Below are positions 57,524-64,000 of a stretch of 64,000 nucleotides of DNA, in pieces. The stretch is from Topomyia yanbarensis (Eukaryota > Arthropoda > Insecta > Diptera > Culicidae). The translations under genes were made by a program, and so were the position numbers. The DNA lies in NCBI RefSeq assembly GCF_030247195.1, contig NC_080670.1:98306666-98370665 (forward strand), written 5' to 3'. Every line of letters starts with the position of its first letter. Position 1 is the first letter of the stretch. The notes below the pieces were generated by a model. It made no database searches and was not told the origin of the DNA. It was given only the letters and a program-made list of their open reading frames with translations.

Positions 57524-58846
57524 TAGGGGAACTGGCGGCAAGTCCGACACCATGGGTAAGCCCGACACCCCACGGCTTTTCCCAGATGTCAAATTTTGAA
57601 TTATGCAATAATAACAGGATATCATTAGTACGATTATTTTGAGTATTTCGAGACACACAGATGCCATAGAGATTCATCCAACGTCACAAAATAAACAAAA
57701 CATGCGAAAACAAAGTTGATGCGCACTTGGATGTTATTTTTAGTTGAAACACTTTAAGGTTTTAACAGCACAAAGGCTTTGAAAATCACCAGTATTTTTG
57801 CCGCACATTCTAATCTACTCTCCATATCATTATTTATCTGCGTTGAGGATAAGTTTGAGTATTCCAACACTGTTTATTGGACATTTAACAAAAATGTGCA
57901 CTGTTGGGGTAAGACCGACAGTTTTAGGAGGGGTAAGATCGACACGCTATTTATTTATGGTTGAGTTCATTTTTGATTCAATGCGAACGACTGGGAGTTA
58001 TTTACGGTATTCTACTTTTATAACATCATGTTAATATTTGAAATATACGGAAACTCTGGTATTTGCATTTATTCATTGTCAGTATTGTCTCAAGCCTACC
58101 AAAAAATTAAAAATCAAGTTGAGCGCTATTCACAGTTTTTATATAGAACGAATGGAAAAAGGATAATCTAATATGAGATTCTAAAATGATATTGAAGAAC
58201 AATTTCCATCGACTGCCGGATTGTTGATCAACAGAGTTCCGAAAAATCATAACACGAATCGGATAGCTTACTACAAAAGCGTATGTTAGTTGTAAGTGAA
58301 TGAATCTTAGTAACAGGGGATATATTCTTCTTGCAGAACTGATCGTACTTCTTAGAATGGTTTCACAAGCGCTAATAAAGCTTGAAAAGATTAAGAGGGA
58401 AAATCTATACCATAATACAAACCAAGTGTTGAACATTATTTATTCACACCACACATTCGTATGCTCTTCCTCTTGCTAAGCGATGAAATTCCAGAAAGCA
58501 TGCATTTGTATCACATATACTCATATACACATAGTTACACTTTATCACACATACACAACACATTTTTAATGAAAAAAATTGGACAAAAAGAAAGCTAACA
58601 AGGGTGTCGCTCTTACCACTTCGGGGTGTTGGTCTTACCCGCAGCTTTTTTAAAATGTTATCTTTCTCCATTTTTTGGCAACCAATAATTTTTAATGAAT
58701 ACAATTTTTTGAAACACTTAAAAATTATATTTTGTTAAGAACCATCTAAACAAGGATTACGCACAGAATATACAATTTTTGGAGCTTTGCGGTATTTTAG
58801 AAAAATGATTGCGCTTAAGGTGTCGGACTTGCCCCCAGTTCCCCTA
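57524..58846. mobile_element. TIR DNA element with TA duplication and subterminal iterons
   Basis: A 27-bp inverted terminal repeat with one mismatch (57525-57551, AGGGGAACTGGCGGCAAGTC...; 58819-58845), flanked by TA. A GGTAAGACCGACAC-like motif recurs near both ends: about 57,541, 57,556, 57,906, 57,931, then inverted at about 58,603, 58,625 and 58,823. Iterons near TIRs usually bind transposase. No transposase ORF, so non-autonomous. TA targets suggest the Tc1/mariner superfamily, but I cannot name the family. Confidence 0.75.
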
Positions 58847-58874
58847 TGTATATTGTACTGAGCCAAAAAAATCG

Positions 58875-58924
58875 AATCAACGCTTTCTCTTGAAAAAAAA
58901 ATCAACGCTTTTTCTTGAAAAAAA
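58875..58924. repeat. 25-bp tandem duplication
   Basis: AATCAACGCTTTCTCTTG plus an A-run, twice in a row with one difference. Confidence 0.85.
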
Positions 58925-59480
58925 GCGATACTACCAGTGACACCATTCAAAGAAAATCAACAGAGAATATTTCCAGACTTGGTTTTATTTCCTATTTAAG
59001 AACTATTGTGTTTTTTACATTCTAGACTGCATGATTCAGTGATCAAAACCCAAAACTTCATGAAGTATTTGAAATTATTAATTTAAAATTTGTGTTTGCT
59101 ATTGAAATTGACAAAATGATAGTATATATAGTATATAGTCCCTTTGGCGATTGTTCACTTCTTCGGTCGCACCTATCAGCATTGAAGTATCGTCGTTATG
59201 TTTTTTTACAATACCAATTTTACAATTGGTGGGGATTTGGTGAAAATCGATCCTAATGTCCGGCATAATTCCGAAACCGAATTTTTGAAGTTTTAAAATT
59301 ATGCAGAATTAATTTTTCAGAAAATAGTAACAGAGTTCGTGTCTTTAGCGAATTTGTTGAGACTTTATTATAGTCATGAATATTAACCTGAGAAAATTCA
59401 CCATAAATACTTCTTGGACGATATGCCGCCAAAATTATTTTATCAAATGATGCGCTGTTTAACGTTTGTAAAACTCATCG
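58925..59480. other. AT-rich DNA, nothing recognised
   Basis: No supported feature. Confidence 0.4.
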
Positions 59481-59558
59481 AAGATACTAAACCTCCGAAA
59501 TTGGCGGTTTCAAAATGACATCGTTTTGAAACCGCCAATTTCGGAGGTTTAGTATCTT
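59481..59558. repeat. Perfect palindrome: 35-bp arms, 8-nt spacer
   Basis: 59481-59515 is the exact reverse complement of 59524-59558; spacer TGACATCG. GC-richer than its flanks, and homology ends abruptly. Confidence 0.97.
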
Positions 59559-59761
59559 GACCTTAAATTACTGTTTTTGAACATTTGACCTATGCATATA
59601 ATTGGTCATACAACAAAAATCAAATTCTCATCAAAATCGATCAGGGCCTGCTAGAGTCGAATGGAAATCGTCATTTTTCATAAATTTCTCTCTACATTCG
59701 GAAAGTGTTATCCTCGTTATTAATCATATTACGGTTTCGTGTCAACTCTACGCATTTCCAA

Positions 59762-60155
59762 AATAAAAACCTGTTTTAATCCACCTAGTGGTGCAATTGT
59801 GCTTTTCTCATTTGTCCAGACCATGATTCCATGGCTGGTTATGTTCAATACAATGGTGGAAATGAATATTACATGTTCAGTACGATTTGCACATTCGTAC
59901 AATGGATCGACAGCCACGATCTTGAGATACTATGTGATACTGAAACATCGCTTGACCGCCGCTGGATTCAAGCCATGTTTCAGTATCACATAGTAAGATC
60001 CGGGAGGTCCGGGTCCTGTCGAAAATTTTCAACTTGTTAAGACATTTTAAACTAGTTTAAATTTTAAAGTAGCAACACCTCACTGCATACTCCCTCCGGG
60101 CCGGTATGATTGACGATTTTTAGAGTGATTGCATAACCTTTCTATATGAGAAAGG
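59762..60155. repeat. Culicid-type dispersed element with internal hairpin
   Basis: Starts TTTTAATCCACCTAGTGGTG and ends near ATGAGAAAGGCTAAAA, the start and end boxes (CTTTTCTCA / TGAGAAAGG) being inverted. Contains a hairpin with 26-bp arms and one mismatch (59930-59955 / 59968-59993, 12-nt loop). Confidence 0.55.
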
Positions 60156-60159
60156 CTAA

Positions 60160-60331
60160 AATGTACCAAAGTCCAAAAAAAATCAATTTTTGTCAAACAT
60201 TATTTTTTTCGAGTTTACATCAAATCTCAATGTTTCATGCATTATAAAGTCATTTGGCATCAAAAATACAAATTTGATTTTGAAAAGTTTTCATTTCAGT
60301 TTATATGGGAATTTGCTGTGTGATTGCACTC
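60160..60331. repeat. Culicid-type repeat, left part, ending in target duplication
   Basis: Continues at 62262 across the insertion. Bases 60309-60331 are the left target duplication (GAATTTGCTGTGTGATTGC...). Confidence 0.6.
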
Positions 60332-62261
60332 AAGCCGTGTGGTGTCCGGCGGGCTGAAATCTTTTTGCACTATTTCAACCAAGAATAGAACCTCTGGGAA
60401 CTGCTCCCATGTCGTAAGAGGCGACTAACAACATGCTAGGAGTTCCTAGGCCGAGGTTTTGTTCCGTACCGAAGACTTAATCTGGGCGGACCTTAAGGTT
60501 TTCCATATTACCCTCTTTCCAGTCTGTATTTAGTGAATCACTGACATATACCTTTTCTGATTCGCCTTTCTTGATTGTGTACCAACGTTTTAAGTTTCTT
60601 CTGGCGGTTGTATATTAGCCGTAAATGACGAAATCTAATTCTACACTAAGTAACAGAATATATTAATATACCGGCACTTCCACGCCAAGGTTTAACTTCC
60701 AAAGCTTTGGCTTAAAAACCGTTTTTAAAAAATGGAAACTTTCATGCAGGAAATTTATTGAATTGGCCTAAGATGGAGCTGTCGAATTTCACAAAAAGCT
60801 TTTTATGTTGCAAGTGATCTGTAGTTGTGTTAAATTAGGTATTTTTCTATTATATTTGGAACCGTCTACCGACAAATCTACATTTACGAATACCTCCAAA
60901 AGTGACTTCTTGAGGTCTCATGAAGGCCTGACACTAGCTTTATGATACTTTTGCTTTTCTAAACAGTAATAAAAATCTCAACATTCAAGAACTTCACTTT
61001 GTCAGAAAATGTAGGACCATCGGAAGCTAAAACTTCGTAAAATCGCACTCCTGGTCCTTTTTTCAGTGCAGTACTCTACGTCACTCGTTCAAATTTGCAC
61101 CGCTCTTATGGTAGTCGGTATTTGCTAGTATTACTGTTCTCCCATCCATTCTGGTAGTCAAACGGTGGGATAGCAAAATTCTTACAAGTTTCCTATCTCA
61201 TGCCTCCACGCGATTCTAAGTCTATTGATGACATTTGGTCCTTAGACCGCAGAATGAGAGGGTGCGAACAGAATGAGAGGGTGCGAACAGATCTAGTCGA
61301 GAAAACATTGCCGTAAAAATGAATAGTTGATCGGAAATTAGCCCCAATACGACTAATCTGACTAGTATCTATGAACACGGCTCAATACGTATTGAAAATT
61401 CGCCGCGTCTGTTTTTATGAACCTAATTTAAAGCTCCGTTATTGCTAACAAGCCCGTGCATCAGATTAACAATCCTTTATATTTCCCTTCAGTGTTCGGT
61501 ATTATCGCTCGTATACTTGTATTCCACAAACAATCCGATATGGAAAATAAGAAATACTTTCCTTGATTTATAACATCTCGCGCTATTTTTGCCAGTATAA
61601 TATGCTGTCACTTGGTAGTTTTCAAGCCAATAAATATATCGTAGAGAAGAAGTAGCGAGTTCTGTCCAAATACTGTTGCAATAAATAGTGATCCGGCCCA
61701 TTACGCAGATAAGATTAGCTTTTCCAGGCAATACTCCCACGATCGGCTGTGTGGAGTTCAAATTGTTTTTGTTTAGGGAACATAGTATACTCTCGGTAGC
61801 CGGCTGCCCAGAGTTTAAAAATAACCAAAAACTAAACAAGATCATCTCTTTTTCGAGTGATCGTGCACTCGAAGACTAACTAAACAACTACCTAATAAAA
61901 TATGCTTTACAGGTCGCATCGTTTGCTTGGAGCGAATCCTAGACCTGATACCCTTCCAAACCACCAACTCCGCGACACCTATGGAAGAGTCTGATGAATC
62001 GTCGTCCTTCCGTTAAGTAGGTGGAGCATCAACACTTCCTGTCTACCTTATCCTTTATCCTTCCCCGTGAACGATGGAGATGGGGGCGGCCGGCAATGAT
62101 GGCTATCATGCTGTTGAGGTTTTAATATGGGTCGGATTGGTATGAATTCCTACTTACCACTTCCTAAGCAACTCTTATTAGATAATCAGCAGTCAAACAT
62201 GATGAAGTCAGTGTGCAATCCGCCAAAATCATCGTCACAACGCAACGCAACGCAACGCAAC
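60332..62261 (+). mobile_element. Insertion of 1930 bp with perfect 23-bp target duplication and (CAACG)n tail
   Basis: 60309-60331 equals 62262-62284. The insert ends in five CAACG-type units (62237-62261), so it is a target-primed retroelement read on the plus strand. The 5' part has CCCATGTCGTAAGAGGCGAC; the 3' part has a GC-rich GATGGAGATGGGGGCGGCCGG stretch (62,070). No RT or other domain was seen in any frame: probably a non-autonomous or internally deleted non-LTR element. Family not identified. Confidence 0.75.
61250..61287. repeat. 19-bp tandem duplication
   Basis: CAGAATGAGAGGGTGCGAA twice in a row inside the 1930-bp insertion. Confidence 0.9.
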
Positions 62262-62550
62262 GAATTTGCTGTGTGATTGCACTCTTCAACTCGGAACTCC
62301 GGAACCGGAAGTCCAATCAATGAAAAATTCAATAGCAGCCGATGGGAAGGTTGTACCTTTCATTTGAGACTAACTGTGTGCAAATCGATCCAGCCATCTC
62401 TGATTAACAGAGGTCACATTTTTTCCACATACACACATACACACAGACATTTTCCGATCTCGACGGACTGAGTCGATTGGCATATGACACTCGGCCCTCC
62501 CGGTCGAAATTAGATTGACGAATTTTAGAGTAAATGAGAAAGGCAAAAAC
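62262..62550. repeat. Culicid-type repeat, right part
   Basis: Resumes after the insertion with GGAACTCCGGAACCGGAAGT, AGCAGCCGATGGGAAGGTTG, (ACAC/ATAC)n and ends AAATGAGAAAGGC. Shares boxes with 13.95-14.9 and 56.4-57.2 kb. Confidence 0.55.
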
Positions 62551-63250
62551 ATTTTTAGCAAATGTTGGTTTATTAATTTTTTTGGTGAGCTGTTCTATGT
62601 TTCATAGACATTAAATCGATTTTAACTTCGCTTCCTATTAAATAAAGACCCTTATTACAGTACATCTCTACAAAAGCGAGCTCAATTTGAAAAGAAATCT
62701 GAGGATTATGATTGATTACAGAACTCTGTAATTTTCTATTGGAATGTTTTCAAGCAGGAATTTGATATTGATGCTATTAGACAACTGTGAAATCAAGACC
62801 AATAGATCAGTTACATATCAGGACCCCATTCCGACTATTTATCAAAAGTCCTCATGATGTTTACAACAACAGGTTATCAATGTACGGATCAGGTAATTGT
62901 TATTGTAATATTGAATTAAATCAGTCAGCATCAATAAATTTTCAAATTCATTCCAATATATTTTTGGGTGGGGGGGTTGTATGGTGTTAAACCCCGAAAC
63001 CTTCTCTTGGCTACGCCGTTGCTAGGAGTTATTTACTTCGCTTTCATTTTCCGATATGTTTCAGATCGATCTGATGGTTATAAGTTAGAAAAATTGCAGT
63101 CAGAAGGTTCGTACAAATGAACATTTTTGCACTGATAAGTTATCAAGTTCCTTCCAGACAACTTGGAAGTGTTCGGTGATTATTTCTAGCGGTTGCAGAT
63201 AGAAAAATGAAATATAAAATTCGTTTTATCAATAATGTTTGGGAAAATGT
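62551..63250. other. AT-rich DNA, nothing recognised
   Basis: No gene recognised; a G-run lies at 62,969-62,977. Confidence 0.4.
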
Positions 63251-63800
63251 ACTTTTGCATATAAAATATTTAAAATAATCCATAAAGAATTGTAAAACGA
63301 TCCATAAAAAAGTTGTCAATGTTCCATAAAACAAAACTGAAAATCCATAAAACAATGTGAATGATCCATAAAAAGGGGTGATTTGATCCATAGATTATGT
63401 AAAATTGAACCATAAAATGGTAGCAAAATAGCACTAAAATAGTAGTAAAAGAGCAATTAAAATCAACCAATGCCCCATAAAAATATTGGAAATGTTCCAT
63501 AAAATGATACATTTTGCGCCATAAATTAATTGACATTGATCCATAGAATATTACCAATGTACAATAAAACACGTCGATATGTTCCATAATATCGACAAAA
63601 ATGTTCCACGGTATTACAAAATGGAGCAATAAAATGTCAGAAAAATTTCCATAAATTTGATGAAAATGTTTGCTAAATAATTTTTCTTGGTCCATAGAAG
63701 ATGTAAAAATGAACATTAGAAATGATTCATATATCGAACGTTAAATAATGGTTCATGGATATTTACAAAACGATCCATAAGAAAAGAAAATGCAAAACGA
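63251..63800. repeat. Degenerate minisatellite, (GATCCATAAAA)-type units
   Basis: CCATAAA/CCATAGA cores recur about every 20-40 bp (for example 63,281, 63,302, 63,324, 63,344, 63,366, 63,475, 63,498). Units vary in length, so the array is old. The long minus frames here are by-products of the motif. Confidence 0.7.
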
Positions 63801-64000
63801 TCCATTAATATGTGCTTATGCACTAGAAAAAATAAATTTAATGAATTCATGCGAAATTTTATGGTAAACTGAAAAAATAAGTTGTGCTTAATAATTCTCA
63901 TAACAGTGACAGTGTTTTAACAAGTGAGCTTATACTGGGAGCTAGTGTGATGCGGCTTGGCCGCATATCCGAGGCCAAGGATCCGAAGCGGCGCAAAGCC
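63801..64000. other. Window end, nothing assigned
   Basis: The last 60 bp turn GC-rich (GCGGCTTGGCCGC palindrome), but no gene can be recognised before the window ends. Confidence 0.3.

Noticed and set aside
57351..57677. 108-codon minus frame at the left end of the TIR element
   Set aside because: It crosses the TIR boundary and has no motif; chance frame.

Overview
This is eukaryotic, AT-rich, intron-type DNA, most likely from a mosquito (family Culicidae). I see no sign of a bacterial or phage genome. The inference rests on the mobile-element content: R1-, Jockey-, Loa/I- and CR1-like non-LTR retrotransposons, a gypsy/errantivirus remnant with env, Tc1/mariner and piggyBac-type elements, and dispersed repeats of a kind I associate with culicids. 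One short exon on the minus strand (17463-17589) matches the linker between the MEIS domain and the homeodomain of the TALE transcription factor Homothorax (hth). The window is therefore probably part of the very large introns of hth. No other hth exon was found.

Layout. 1-1.02 kb: Jockey-type ORF1, minus strand, running off the left edge. 1.36-7.46 kb: a 2.03-kb composite segment (mariner fragment, gypsy RNase H fragment, foldback element, R1 3' UTR) present three times in tandem. 6.7-13.8 kb: one R1-clade element (minus) whose endonuclease region was split by two Jockey-clade insertions, one with a perfect 15-bp target duplication. 13.9-15.8 kb: culicid-type dispersed repeats, then the 5' end of an LTR retrotransposon (LTR end, PBS, leader, gag start). 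17.46-17.59 kb: hth exon, with a 385-bp (TA)n tract close to its splice acceptor. 18.1-24.6 kb: a TIR element with a 106-bp tandem repeat, other dispersed repeats and a TA-flanked MITE. 25.1-26.8 kb: a 9-bp satellite. 27.74-28.24 kb: a 500-bp assembly gap. 28.2-39.45 kb: a single (TTTGTA)n hexamer array of about 11.2 kb.

39.9-40.7 kb: errantivirus-type env C-terminal part and polypurine tract. 41.27-41.49 kb: a perfect 110-bp-arm palindrome. 41.6-43.1 kb: broken pieces of two host genes, Nsun2 (plus) and a Naa20-like acetyltransferase (minus). 43.2-43.6 kb: two MITEs, one of piggyBac type. 46.2-46.6 and 49.0-50.3 kb: ORF1-only copies of a Loa/I-like retrotransposon, the second inside another decayed R1 element (48.6-51.8 kb). 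54.4-55.4 kb: a CR1-like copy with an intact PHD-finger ORF1 and a 3' tail but no ORF2. 57.5-58.8 kb: a TA-flanked TIR element with subterminal iterons. 60.3-62.3 kb: a 1.93-kb insertion bounded by a perfect 23-bp target duplication. 63.3-63.9 kb: a degenerate CCATAAA-type repeat.

Nothing here acts as an operon or pathway. The only host coding unit that looks functional is the hth exon. The rest is layered mobile-element insertion, decay, tandem amplification and gene-fragment debris inside introns. The very long open frames across 27.7-39.5 kb, 25.6-26.9 kb and the (TA)n tracts are stop-free simple repeats, not genes.
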